A DNA stretch of 64,000 nt from an uncultured Bacilli bacterium. Its GTDB lineage: Bacteria; Bacillota_I; Bacilli_A; RF39; UBA660. Below, in pieces: positions 37,247-45,560 of the stretch. Below the pieces are notes generated by a model. It was not told where the DNA came from. It did no database searches and saw only the letters and a list, made by a program, of their open reading frames with translations. Position 1 is the first letter of the stretch; each line of letters opens with the position of its first letter. The translations under genes and the position numbers were made by a program. The DNA lies in the NCBI GenBank assembly GCA_910586295.1, contig CAJUGE010000011.1, positions 1 through 64,000 on the forward strand, given 5' to 3'.

Positions 37247-37897
37247 ATGAAAATAAAAGATTTAGATAAGAAATATGACGAATTGCAAAAAGAATATGGA
37301 GATAAAAGCCTTCATTCAATTTATAATGGTGGCTGTGAAGAGAATCCAATAGTTTGTTTCGTATTTATGAACCCAACAGGTAGAAACATAGCTTCTTACA
37401 GTACTTGGAAAAGTAGACGCTCTCCCTGGATAGGAACAAAGAATATATGGAAATTGTTTTATAAAATAAACTTGCTAGACAAACCAGTCTTTGAAAAAAT
37501 TCAAGAAATCAAACCCAATGACTGGACAGAAGACTTTGCCGAAGAAGTATATCGAAACGTTTCAAAACATAAATATTTTATAACGAATTTAGGTAAATGT
37601 AATCAAATAGATGCAAGACCTTTACCAGATAAAGTCTATAAACAATACTTGGATTTGTTATATAAAGAAATAGAAATAATAAATCCTAAAAAAATAATAA
37701 CATTTGGCAATCAAGTAAGTAGTATATTTTTGGATCAAACTATAAATGTATCTAAATGTAGAAAAACAAAATTTATAAAAGAAATAAATAATAAAAAATA
37801 TGAAGTCTACCCTACTTATTATCCAGTAGGAAATGGAATGAGAAATATAGATATCGCAGCAGAAGACATAAAATACATCTTAGAAAAAGAAAGGTAG
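37247..37897 (+). CDS. uracil-DNA glycosylase-superfamily protein
   Basis: The fold pattern of the UDG family 4/5 group is visible: VFMNPTGRN replaces the usual GExPGxxE active-site loop near residue 39, FITNLGKCNQ near 125, TFGNQVSSIFL near 158, and YPTYYPVGNG with a Tyr where family enzymes have the HPS loop His. It may excise deaminated bases or be a divergent member with another role; the loops differ from classical UDGs. It lies between prmC and a MazG-like gene, so it may belong to a nucleic-acid/nucleotide hygiene group. Confidence 0.72.
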   Translation: MKIKDLDKKYDELQKEYGDKSLHSIYNGGCEENPIVCFVFMNPTGRNIASYSTWKSRRSPWIGTKNIWKLFYKINLLDKPVFEKIQEIKPNDWTEDFAEEVYRNVSKHKYFITNLGKCNQIDARPLPDKVYKQYLDLLYKEIEIINPKKIITFGNQVSSIFLDQTINVSKCRKTKFIKEINNKKYEVYPTYYPVGNGMRNIDIAAEDIKYILEKER

Positions 37898-37905
37898 AAG
37901 AAGTA

Positions 37906-38208
37906 ATGAATATAAGAGAAATGCAAAAACAAGCCTATAATAACAAAGTAAAAAAAGGATTTAATATTGATAATATAGAAAAGGAATTTTGCTTTATGTA
38001 CAAAGAAGTAGCAGAAGCATATGAAGCGTATTATAGAAAAAAAGAAGATTTAGGAGAAGAACTGGCGGACATTGCAATATATTTAATGGGACTATCAGAA
38101 ATATTAGGAATAGATTTACAAAGCGAAATAGAAGCTAAAATCGAAAAAAACAAAAAAAGAGTATACAAAGTAGATAATGGTGTAGCTACAAGAATAAGTG
38201 AAAATTAA
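37906..38208 (+). CDS. MazG-like nucleotide pyrophosphohydrolase
   Basis: A 100-residue all-alpha NTP-PPase. The metal-binding pattern is EFCFMYKEVAEAYEAYY followed by EELADIAIYLMGL, the ExxE...ExxD arrangement of MazG-like enzymes that cleave noncanonical NTPs to NMP and pyrophosphate. It follows the UDG-like gene by eight bases and an AAAGG ribosome site. The exact substrate is unknown. Confidence 0.82.
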   Translation: MNIREMQKQAYNNKVKKGFNIDNIEKEFCFMYKEVAEAYEAYYRKKEDLGEELADIAIYLMGLSEILGIDLQSEIEAKIEKNKKRVYKVDNGVATRISEN

Positions 38209-38228
38209 ATTTAATGAATAAAAAAATC

Positions 38229-38266
38229 AAATCAACCACAATATTAATCAGAAAGGTTGGTTTTTT
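38229..38266 (+). terminator. terminator-like hairpin ending two bases before the spoIIR start
   Basis: AAATCAACC (38229-38237) pairs with GGTTGGTTT (38255-38263; one T-G pair), followed by six T. The spoIIR ATG is at 38268. The spoIIR ribosome site AGAAAGG straddles the loop and 3' arm. It may end the rpoE/prfA operon, or control spoIIR, or both. Confidence 0.65.
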
Positions 38267-38267
38267 A

Positions 38268-38792
38268 ATGAAAAAACTATTAATAATAATCGCAGGACTT
38301 ATATTAGTAATAACATTTATAAATAAAGAAGAAGACTATGTAATAGTACCAAATACATCAATAAGATTCAGAATAATTCCAAATAGCAATACTATTGAAG
38401 ACATAACTATAAAAGAAAAAATAAAAGACGAAATAAACGATGTAATAAAAAATATAGAAGCATCAAGCACAGACATAACAACTTCCAGAGAAAAAATAAA
38501 CTCTGCAATACCAGAAATAGAAGAAAAGATAAATGATTTATTTGAAAAAGAGAACTATACAAAAGATTATAAAATAAACTATGGAATGAATTACTTTCCA
38601 GAAAAAATATATAAAGGTGTAAAATACCCAAGTGGAGAATACGAATCGATGGTAATCGAAATAGGAGAATCATCTGGAGATAACTACTGGTGTGTACTAT
38701 TCCCACCGCTTTGTATGATAGACGCAGAAGAAAGTGAAGAAGTAGAATATAAATTCTTTATAAGTGAAATAATAAAAAAATATTTTAAATAG
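38268..38792 (+). CDS. spoIIR: stage II sporulation protein R
   Basis: Secreted forespore signal that triggers SpoIIGA to process pro-sigma-E in the mother cell. A hydrophobic N-terminus (LLIIIAGLILVITFI) acts as signal or anchor. Family landmarks IRFRIIPNSNTIEDITIKEK, NYGMNYFPEKIYKG, YPSGEYESMVIEIG and NYWCVLFPPLCMID are all present. Length 174. The start at 38268 is chosen because the signal begins there. It follows prfA-prmC as in Bacillus and is boxed by terminator-like hairpins on both sides, implying separate control. Confidence 0.93.
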   Translation: MKKLLIIIAGLILVITFINKEEDYVIVPNTSIRFRIIPNSNTIEDITIKEKIKDEINDVIKNIEASSTDITTSREKINSAIPEIEEKINDLFEKENYTKDYKINYGMNYFPEKIYKGVKYPSGEYESMVIEIGESSGDNYWCVLFPPLCMIDAEESEEVEYKFFISEIIKKYFK

Positions 38793-38796
38793 AATA

Positions 38797-38839
38797 AAAT
38801 TCGCCTAACGTTACTATAATTAACTAGGTGAATTTTTTT
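38797..38839 (+). terminator. terminator after spoIIR overlapping the next start
   Basis: AAATTCGCCTA (38797-38807) pairs with TAGGTGAATTT (38825-38835; one G-T pair), followed by T to 38839. The ribosome site AGGTG of the next gene is inside the 3' arm, and its TTG start codon begins in the T run. Confidence 0.72.
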
Positions 38840-39371
38840 GGAAATAATATCATTAATTTTAATTGGTTTGTCTTTAAGCATGGATGCTTTTACTCTCTCT
38901 CTCTCATATGGCCTTTTGAGTGTGCCTAAAAGAAGAGTGTTATTAGTATCACTTTCAGTTGGAATATTTCACTTTATCATGCCACTCTTAGGAATGCAAA
39001 TTGGAAACGTAATAAATATGATAGTACACACTAACTTTAAAATAATTCTAATACTAGTACTAATAATAATTTTAATTGAAAGTATTAAATCACTAAAAGA
39101 AGAAACAGATAAAGAATATGACTTAAATTTAATAAATATAATTATATTCTCTATTCTTGTCTCATTTGATAGTTTTAGTGTTGGAATTGGATTAAAATAC
39201 ATAACAGATAATATTTATCTCGGTTCATTAATATTTACTATCTTAAGTTTTACATTTACCTATGCAGGATTTACATTAGGAAGTATTCTAAAGTCAAAAG
39301 CGATGGAAAATTCAAAACTACTTGGTGTAATTCTATTAAGTATAACAATAGTGTATTTTATATGTAAATAA
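38838..39371 (+). CDS. MntP/YtaF-family membrane protein
   Basis: A 177-residue, six-helix membrane protein with two similar halves. Each half carries the family motif: LSLSMDAFTLSLSYGL near the N-terminus and LVSFDSFSVGIGLKYI in the second half. MntP exports Mn2+; the related YtaF is a sporulation-associated membrane protein. A TTG start at 38838 is used, since the first helix would be lost from the next ATG (38880) and AGGTG lies seven bases before it. The neighbouring spoIIR slightly favours YtaF, but motifs fit MntP too. Confidence 0.78.
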   Translation: MEIISLILIGLSLSMDAFTLSLSYGLLSVPKRRVLLVSLSVGIFHFIMPLLGMQIGNVINMIVHTNFKIILILVLIIILIESIKSLKEETDKEYDLNLINIIIFSILVSFDSFSVGIGLKYITDNIYLGSLIFTILSFTFTYAGFTLGSILKSKAMENSKLLGVILLSITIVYFICK

Positions 39372-39383
39372 AATTAGAAAATA

Positions 39384-39413
39384 TTGACTTATAAGATATA
39401 AAAATATTATAGT
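39384..39413 (+). promoter_or_regulatory. promoter of murA
   Basis: TTGACT (39384-39389), an 18-base spacer, TATAGT (39408-39413). Confidence 0.65.
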
Positions 39414-39436
39414 ATAAGAAAGGAAAGGTCGTTATT

Positions 39437-40687
39437 ATGCCAAAATTAAAAATAGAAGGTGGAAATCTTTTAACAGGAAATATAGAAATAAGTGGTTCAA
39501 AAAACAGTGCAGTTGCACTACTACCAGCAGCAATACTTTGTAGTTCAAAAAGTAAAATTTTAAGTGTTCCAAAAATAAGAGATATAGAATACTTATTAAA
39601 AATATTAGAAGTTTTGAACTGTAAATATGAGATAAAAAATCAAGAGTTAGAAATTGATACTACTAGTTTAAAAAATTTTCCAATTCCAGAAGATTTAAGT
39701 GAACAAATGAGAGCTTCTTATTATTTTATGGGTACTCTTCTAGCAAGATTTCATTATGCAGAAATTTCATTTCCAGGAGGATGCGTAATTGGAGCTAGAC
39801 CTATAGATTTACATATCAAAGGATTCGAAGCATTAGGAGCAAAAGTTACGCTAATTAAAAATAAATACATAATTGAAGCAGAAGAATTAACAGGAGCTCA
39901 CATACATTTAGACTTTGCGAGCGTAGGAGCAACAATAAATATAATGTTAGCAGCCTCACGTGCCAAAGGGGAAACAATAATTGAAAATGCAGCGCAAGAA
40001 CCAGAGATTGTAAATGTTGCAGAATTTCTAATAAGTGCTGGATGTGAAATAACTGGTGCAGGAACAAATAAAATAAGAATAATGGGCAGAGAAAACTTAG
40101 ACAATGGAGAAATAAACGTATGTCCAGATAGAATAGAAGCTGCTACGTACATTATAATGGGAGCTTTGATAGGAAAAAATTTATGTATAAAAAATCTTAA
40201 TCTTAATCATATCGAATCGGTATTAAAAAAATTATCAGAATGTGGAGTGTCTTATGAAACAAAAGAAAATGAGGTAATAATTTCTAAATGCACGAAAATA
40301 CTCCCAACATCTATAGTTACAGAAACATATCCAGGATTCCCTACTGACATCCAACCACCTTTCGCAACTCTCTTAACACAAGCAAATGGAATATCTTCTA
40401 TATTAGAAACAATTTACGAATCAAGATTTAAATACGCAGAATCATTAAAATCAATGGGAGCAATTACTATAACAGAACAAAACTTATTAACAATTAAAGG
40501 TCATACAAAATTAACTGCACAAAATCTTTATGTTCCAGACCTAAGAGGAGGTGCAGCTCTTGTACTGGCAAGTCTAATAGCAGAAGGAACGTCATATTTA
40601 GATAATATATCTCTAATTTTAAGAGGCTATGAAGACATTGTAGAAAAATTAACTAATGTAGGTGCTAAAATTCAAATAATCGAGTAA
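39437..40687 (+). CDS. murA: UDP-N-acetylglucosamine 1-carboxyvinyltransferase
   Basis: First committed step of peptidoglycan synthesis: transfers enolpyruvate from PEP to UDP-GlcNAc. The catalytic, fosfomycin-reactive Cys116 is in FPGGCVIGARPIDLHIKGF. Other landmarks: GSKNSAVALLPAA, EQMRASYYFMG, GFPTDIQPPF, PDLRGGAALVLASLIAEG. Length 416. Its own promoter and an AAAGGAAAGG leader precede it. Confidence 0.96.
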   Translation: MPKLKIEGGNLLTGNIEISGSKNSAVALLPAAILCSSKSKILSVPKIRDIEYLLKILEVLNCKYEIKNQELEIDTTSLKNFPIPEDLSEQMRASYYFMGTLLARFHYAEISFPGGCVIGARPIDLHIKGFEALGAKVTLIKNKYIIEAEELTGAHIHLDFASVGATINIMLAASRAKGETIIENAAQEPEIVNVAEFLISAGCEITGAGTNKIRIMGRENLDNGEINVCPDRIEAATYIIMGALIGKNLCIKNLNLNHIESVLKKLSECGVSYETKENEVIISKCTKILPTSIVTETYPGFPTDIQPPFATLLTQANGISSILETIYESRFKYAESLKSMGAITITEQNLLTIKGHTKLTAQNLYVPDLRGGAALVLASLIAEGTSYLDNISLILRGYEDIVEKLTNVGAKIQIIE

Positions 40688-40708
40688 AATATTACGAGGA
40701 TGATATTT

Positions 40709-41431
40709 ATGAAAAAGAAAAAACTTGTAATATTTTTTCTTGCATTAATTGGAGTATACATAATTTATAACTTAACATATAAAGAAACAACAAACTATCT
40801 TGCCATAGGCGATGAATTAGCAAAAGGCCACACCCCATTTGATACTTATAGTGAATCGTACACTGATTATCTTTATAATTACCTTTTGTCTCAAGATGAA
40901 AAAATGACAATAAACAAAGAATTTATAAGTGAAGATTTAAGAATAAAAGACTTACTAGAAAATATAAAAAATCCCAGTGTTTATCAAGAAAAAAATCTAC
41001 CACAAGCTATAAAAAATGCTAATATTATAACAATTTCTATTGGAAGTGAAGAATTATTTGCAAAGCTTAGATCAAATAATTGGAAAACTTCAAATGAAAG
41101 ATTATACGAATTTATAGATGAAATGATTAAAGAACTAGAGATTTTAATAGATGAAATACAAAAAATAAAAAAGACAGAAATTTATGTAATTGGCTATTAT
41201 AATCCATTAGTATATAATGAAGAAAATGAAACAAAATTAAAAAGTTTATTTAATTACATAGATATAAAATTAAAGGATTTAGAGAAAACAAAAAATATTA
41301 ATTATGTAGAAATAGCTTCAGAATTTAGCTCAAAAACTTATTATCTTCCAAATAAAGAGCATGCTTTTCCATCCTTAGAAGGTTATAACTATATTGCAAA
41401 TGAAATAATAAAAAAAATAGAAAGTAATTAA
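40709..41431 (+). CDS. SGNH/GDSL-hydrolase-like protein, catalytic residues lost
   Basis: A 240-residue protein with an N-terminal membrane anchor (residues ~6-21). It shows the layout of Firmicute SGNH lipase/esterase-like proteins. Block I reads LAIGDELAKGHTP instead of GDSLxxG, so Glu36 replaces the nucleophilic Ser. Block III is ISIGSEEL instead of GxND. The C-terminal block reads EHAFPSLEGYNYIA where DxxHPSxxGY is expected, so Asp and His are also gone. It is likely a non-catalytic, surface-anchored relative. It follows murA by about 20 bases. Confidence 0.7.
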   Translation: MKKKKLVIFFLALIGVYIIYNLTYKETTNYLAIGDELAKGHTPFDTYSESYTDYLYNYLLSQDEKMTINKEFISEDLRIKDLLENIKNPSVYQEKNLPQAIKNANIITISIGSEELFAKLRSNNWKTSNERLYEFIDEMIKELEILIDEIQKIKKTEIYVIGYYNPLVYNEENETKLKSLFNYIDIKLKDLEKTKNINYVEIASEFSSKTYYLPNKEHAFPSLEGYNYIANEIIKKIESN

Positions 41432-42508
41432 CTTCTTAAATAACTTTCTAAAAATTTATCAATATTGCCATCTAAAACTCCATTTACATCACTTGTCTCT
41501 TCCAAAGTTCTCAAATCTTTTACCATACTATAAGGACACATTACATAATTTCTAATTTGACTTCCAAAATTCACATCCATAACAGCGCCCTTTAATTCAT
41601 TTAGTTTCTTATCAACAGTCTCTTTCTCAAGTAAATAAAGTTTACCTTTTAAAATATCCATAGCTTTTTCTTTATTCTTTATTTGACTTCTCTCATTTTG
41701 ACAAGTAACAACAATATTTGTTGGAATATGAGTAATTCTAACAGCAGAATCCGCAGTATTTACACCTTGTCCCCCTGCTCCACTACTTCTATAAACATCT
41801 ATTCTTAAATCTTCATCTCTAATTATAACATTTACACTAGTATCAATTTCTGGAGTAACTAAAACTGAAGCAAAAGAAGTATGACGTCTTTTATTTGAAT
41901 CAAAAGGACTAATTCTAACCAACCTATGAACACCAGTCTCACCTTTTAAATAACCAAACGCATTTAATCCCTTCACATTAATAGTAACACCTTTAATTCC
42001 AACTTCCTCACCAAGTTGTTCGCTAACTATTTCATATTTATAATTAGTCTTAGTAAAATATCTCAAATACATTCTCTTAATCATATTAGCCCAGTCATTA
42101 CTCTCAGTACCACCAGCACCACTATGAATCTCAATATAACAATTATTCTTATCAAACTCACCACTTAGTAAAATCTCATTAGTAAGTTTATTAATACTAT
42201 CATTAATAAATTCTAAATCTTTATTTAAAAGTTGATAATCTTCATCACTACTAGCCATTTCAGAAATTTCTAAATCATCATTAACCATAGTTAAAATACT
42301 ATCATACAAAGTCACACTATTTTCTAAAAAAGATAATTTCTTAAGAATTTCATTAGAATTACTACTACTCCAAAAATTTTCATCAGAACTAATGGTCTTT
42401 AATTCTTGAATTTCTCTTTTTTTATTAGTATAGTCAAAGTGACCTCCCTAGAGATTCTAACTCTTGTTTTTTTTCAAAAAATATTTCTTTATAATTTGTT
42501 TCCATCAT
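41428..42508 (-). CDS. prfB: peptide chain release factor 2 (programmed +1 frameshift)
   Basis: Reads UGA and UAA. Translation starts at the ATG at 42508 (AGGAG site, overlapping the pduL stop) and reaches an in-frame TGA at 42436-42434 after 24 codons. The main frame (from GAC at 42435) continues for another ~335 residues. The site CTT TGA C with an upstream AGGGAGG is the classical RF2 autoregulatory frameshift. The SPF tripeptide is in RISPFDSNKRRHTS and GGQ in SGAGGQGVNT. Total about 359 residues, the usual length. An intact site implies UGA is a stop in this organism. Confidence 0.95.
42433..42448 (-). promoter_or_regulatory. RF2 recoding site
   Basis: On the minus strand GGGAGG (42448-42443), three bases, then CTT TGA C (42439-42433). 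A Shine-Dalgarno-like stimulator at this distance before CUU UGA C is the known +1 frameshift signal of prfB. Confidence 0.93.
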
Positions 42509-43077
42509 TCTTCATCTCCTAACAAAATAACTTCATCTCCGTTTTTCAAATTGAAAGCATTAGCTTCATCAGTATCTAGATGTAATTCTAAATTATAATT
42601 ATCTTGTGACTTAACTATAATGTTATCTAAAATTCCACCTCTGTCTCCTAAAATTTTAACTCTTACTTTTTTTCCATCAAACATATTAAACTTTTTTAAA
42701 TCACTGCTATTAACATGTAAATGTCTATTTGCGATAATACAAGAATTTTTAATAACTTTTTCTTTATCTAAGTATTTTAAAGTAACATCCACCGCACCAT
42801 TAAAATCTCTACTCATTCTTATTGGAGGATTAATCCCTAACTTATAAGAATCCGTTTTACTTATCTCCACTTGAGAATGTTTCCTAAGTGGCCCTATTAT
42901 TCTAACATTTTTTATTTCATTTTTCTCTGTCTTAATAGTAACGAGCAAATTAGAAGCAAATTCTCCATTTTGAGATAAATCCTTAAACTTAGTAAACTCT
43001 ATATTACCAAAAAAGAACTCATAATCTTCTTTACATAAATGAATATGCCTATTACTTACTCCAACTTTTATATTCAT
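42505..43077 (-). CDS. pduL: phosphate propanoyltransferase/phosphotransacetylase (PduL type)
   Basis: Zinc enzyme that moves acyl groups between CoA and phosphate, an alternative to Pta for acetate formation. Two similar halves carry the metal-binding sets: GVSNRHIHL near the start, IANRHLHV near residue 110, and ELHLDTDEANAFNL near the end. Length 190; start ATG at 43077 after AGGAGAG. It overlaps prfB by four bases. No microcompartment genes are near, so a general acetate-kinase-pathway role is likely. Confidence 0.9.
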   Translation of the reverse strand: MNIKVGVSNRHIHLCKEDYEFFFGNIEFTKFKDLSQNGEFASNLLVTIKTEKNEIKNVRIIGPLRKHSQVEISKTDSYKLGINPPIRMSRDFNGAVDVTLKYLDKEKVIKNSCIIANRHLHVNSSDLKKFNMFDGKKVRVKILGDRGGILDNIIVKSQDNYNLELHLDTDEANAFNLKNGDEVILLGDEE

Positions 43078-43157
43078 AATTTCTCTCCTATATAAATTAT
43101 ATAATAAAAGTGTCCAAAATTCCATAGTTACATATCTTATAATTAGGAGGAATCAAA

Positions 43158-43484
43158 ATGAACGGAAGTTATTACAAGAATCCAATGTTTCCAATGGACA
43201 CTATGTATGAAAGGGACACTGAAGCTCCAGGAGGCTTAAATGATTTAACTATGGAACAAAGTTACATAGAAAATATTCTTAGATTAAATAAAGGTAAAAA
43301 AGCTACAGTATATTTAAGCTTTACTGATTCAATCAACTGGCGAGATAAAATATTTACTGGAATTATAGAACAAGCAGGAAGAGATCATATAATTTTAAGT
43401 GATCCAGTGACAGGTAAGTGGTATATGCTTCTAATGATATATTTAGATTATGTTGAATTTGATGAAAGAATAAATTATAAATAA
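43158..43484 (+). CDS. gerQ: spore coat protein GerQ
   Basis: Inner coat protein crosslinked by transglutaminase in Bacillus and needed for CwlJ-dependent germination. The conserved core EQSYIENILRLNKGKKATVY then GRDHIILSDP and LLMIYLDYVEFDE matches Bacillus GerQ closely. The long Gln/Tyr-rich N-terminus of Bacillus GerQ is cut to about 30 residues; total 108. A TTAGGAGG ribosome site precedes it. CATATCTTA at 43131-43139 resembles a mother-cell sigma -10 box, a weak hint. Confidence 0.9.
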   Translation: MNGSYYKNPMFPMDTMYERDTEAPGGLNDLTMEQSYIENILRLNKGKKATVYLSFTDSINWRDKIFTGIIEQAGRDHIILSDPVTGKWYMLLMIYLDYVEFDERINYK

Positions 43485-43489
43485 AAGAT

Positions 43490-43514
43490 AGACTCTACAA
43501 ATCCAGTAGAGTCT
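43490..43514. terminator. hairpin after gerQ
   Basis: AGACTCTAC (43490-43498) pairs perfectly with GTAGAGTCT (43506-43514). The T tract after it is poor, so it may be a weak bidirectional terminator. Confidence 0.5.
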
Positions 43515-43539
43515 AAATTATTATATTCTATTATTTCAT

Positions 43540-43775
43540 CCTTAATCATGAAGTCAACTATATCTTCTCCTAAATCTTCTTATTATTTCAAAATCTTTAT
43601 CTTCTTCTACTACTCCAGTACTTTCTAAATTCAAATTAACTGTAATTATTGAGAAAACTTCATCTAAAATTTGATCTTCCAAATTCTTACTAATGGTTTT
43701 CTCATTAAGCGTACAACTATTAATTATAGAAATCTCACTTAAATACTTATCAGATAAAGCAAAAAGTGTTTTCAC
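43540..43775 (-). pseudogene. possible broken small gene
   Basis: A 73-codon minus-strand frame from a GTG at 43775 ends at 43554 after EEDKDFEIIRRFRRRYS. One base out of frame the text continues as EDLGEDIVDFMIKDEIIEYNN, which looks more natural as protein. There is no ribosome site, and the second frame runs into the gerQ hairpin. It may be a decayed gene or chance; the family is unknown. Otherwise the interval 43515-43858 shows nothing clear. Confidence 0.3.
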
Positions 43776-43858
43776 TATGTACTTTGCTAAGTAGATAAAA
43801 AAGTTTGTAAAATATTGTAAAATCTTAAAACAAAATAATTATTTAAAGATTTTTAGAA

Positions 43859-43864
43859 TATAAT
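43859..43864 (+). promoter_or_regulatory. -10 box just before the carboxypeptidase gene
   Basis: TATAAT at 43859-43864 with no good -35 box. Transcription would start near 43871, leaving only about ten leader bases without a ribosome site, so the gene may be read nearly leaderless. Confidence 0.45.
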
Positions 43865-43881
43865 ATGGTAGAATAAAAAAT

Positions 43882-45090
43882 ATGAAAAAGATAGTATATT
43901 TAATTTTAACAATTATTTTAACCGTGCCACTAAGTATCCAAGCACTTGAAATAAATGGATTACACTCAAAAAACGTTATAATATATAATTTAGATGAAGA
44001 TAAAGTTATATATGAAAAAAACTCAGAAGAAATAACAAGCATAGCAAGTCTAACTAAAATAATGACTACTATAGTATCTATCGAAAAAATAGAAAATCTA
44101 GATGAGAAAGTAACAATTACAGAAAAGATGCTTGCTAATGTTCCCTGGGATGCTTCCATTGCAGGACTTCAAGTTGGAGATACTTTAACATATAAAGACT
44201 TATTATATGCTAGTATGCTTCCATCAGGAGCAGATGCAACAGATTCATTAGCAGTTAGCCTATTTGGTTCTATTGATGAAATGGTAAATAGAATGAACTC
44301 TAAAGCAAACGAACTAGGCTTAGAAAATACAAGTTTTGTTAACACCACAGGTTATGATGCAAATGGACACCATTCTACAGCAAAAGACATTTTAATGCTC
44401 TTAAAATATGCACTTGAAAACGAAACTTTTAAAGAAATATATACTACAAAAACTTATACAACTTCAAATAATTTAAAATTAAATTCTACAGTGGTGGACT
44501 TTAATAAAAAATATAACTATGATTTATCATATATACAAGGAAGTAAAACTGGCTTCACAGATGAAGCTGGCCAATGTCTAGCTACATTATCAAAAATTGA
44601 CGATACTAATATTATAACAATAACAATAAATGCACCATATGTATCAGGAAGCGCAAGGCATCTAATTGATATAACAAAATTACATGACACACTTGAAGAA
44701 AACTACGAAAAAAGAATTTTTGTAGAAGAAGGAGAAACTATTAAAGAACTACCTACTAAATATGCCAAAGAGGAAACAGTACCAATCAATTCTCTAATAA
44801 CTATCTCTAGATATATAGAAAAACCATACGATGAATCTAAGCTTGAAATAAAGTATAAAGGTGAAGAAGAAATTTCAAGTACAATAAAAAAAGGAACAGA
44901 AGTCGGAACTATACAAGTATTTTATGATGGAGAGTTACTTGAAGAAATGAAAGCAATAACTACTATAGAATTAAACTTTAGTGTATGGAATTACTTAAAA
45001 GAAAACATAATTTATTACATTGGAGTAGTATTTCTAATAATAATAACACTCATAATAATAAAACCTAAGAAAAAGAAGAAAAGGGCATGA
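43882..45090 (+). CDS. D-alanyl-D-alanine carboxypeptidase (S11 family)
   Basis: Trims pentapeptides in peptidoglycan. A signal peptide ends near residue 20 (PLSIQA), and the catalytic SxxK is IASLTKIMTT. The second motif reads PSGADATDSLA, with Ala in place of the usual Asn of SxN. KTG is in GSKTGFTDEAG. A C-terminal beta domain and a membrane helix with tail KPKKKKKRA follow, so it is membrane-tethered. Length 402, DacF/PBP5 type. No clear ribosome site precedes the ATG. Confidence 0.9.
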   Translation: MKKIVYLILTIILTVPLSIQALEINGLHSKNVIIYNLDEDKVIYEKNSEEITSIASLTKIMTTIVSIEKIENLDEKVTITEKMLANVPWDASIAGLQVGDTLTYKDLLYASMLPSGADATDSLAVSLFGSIDEMVNRMNSKANELGLENTSFVNTTGYDANGHHSTAKDILMLLKYALENETFKEIYTTKTYTTSNNLKLNSTVVDFNKKYNYDLSYIQGSKTGFTDEAGQCLATLSKIDDTNIITITINAPYVSGSARHLIDITKLHDTLEENYEKRIFVEEGETIKELPTKYAKEETVPINSLITISRYIEKPYDESKLEIKYKGEEEISSTIKKGTEVGTIQVFYDGELLEEMKAITTIELNFSVWNYLKENIIYYIGVVFLIIITLIIIKPKKKKKRA

Positions 45091-45119
45091 TATTAGTACC
45101 TGTCAAGTACTCACTAAAT

Positions 45120-45560
45120 AAAAATATTAATTAATTTGAATATTTAAGACGATATTGAACAAGTTATAAATATACAAGATTCTTTTGAATACGTTCGTTG
45201 TTATACCAATGGACGTATTTTTTAATTTCAAAATTGACAAAGCCATTCATGTTTGAGTTGGAAAAACCAATTTTCTATAGGACAATTCTCCCAACAATGC
45301 ACATGGTGTGACATACTTCTTTTAAATCCAGCTTTTCTGCAAGTTCTACGTATTCATAAGCAAAACATACTGCTCCTTGATTTGTATTTACTATCGCTTC
45401 TTTTTGCGGATTCAAATCTTTAAAACTTTCTTTTATTAAATTTATATCATTGTTATTTGCTGTTGAAAGTGATACAATTTCATTGTTAAAGTAATCTTTT
45501 ATAGCTGATAAATATAAAGTTCTGTCAGAACATTTTATATAGTTAACATCAGAAGAGCAT
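45120..45560 (-). pseudogene. IS3 OrfB transposase remnant
   Basis: In shifting frames on the minus strand one reads TDVxY-like SDVNYIKCSDRTLYLSAI, KDYFNNEIVSLSTANNND, then NTNQGAVCFAYEYVELAEKL in place of HSDQG. An out-of-frame SMSHHVHCWENCPIENWFF-like segment (SMS...DNAxxEsFF in intact copies) follows, then the LKHEWLCQF and YNNERIQKNL tail. Stops and shifts make it non-functional, and the N-terminal half with the first catalytic Asp region is missing. Confidence 0.75.

Noticed and set aside
38793..38837. Manganese (yybP-ykoY) riboswitch before the MntP-like gene
   Set aside because: The 45-base leader is only a terminator hairpin; it is too short and lacks the conserved loops.
42433..42446. 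CtsR-like heptads (GTCAAAG and nearby TGACC)
   Set aside because: This is the RF2 recoding site within prfB; spacing does not fit a CtsR operator.
43131..43139. Sigma-E/sigma-K promoter of gerQ
   Set aside because: CATATCTTA fits the -10 pattern, but no convincing -35 element is present at the right distance, so it is mentioned only as a hint.
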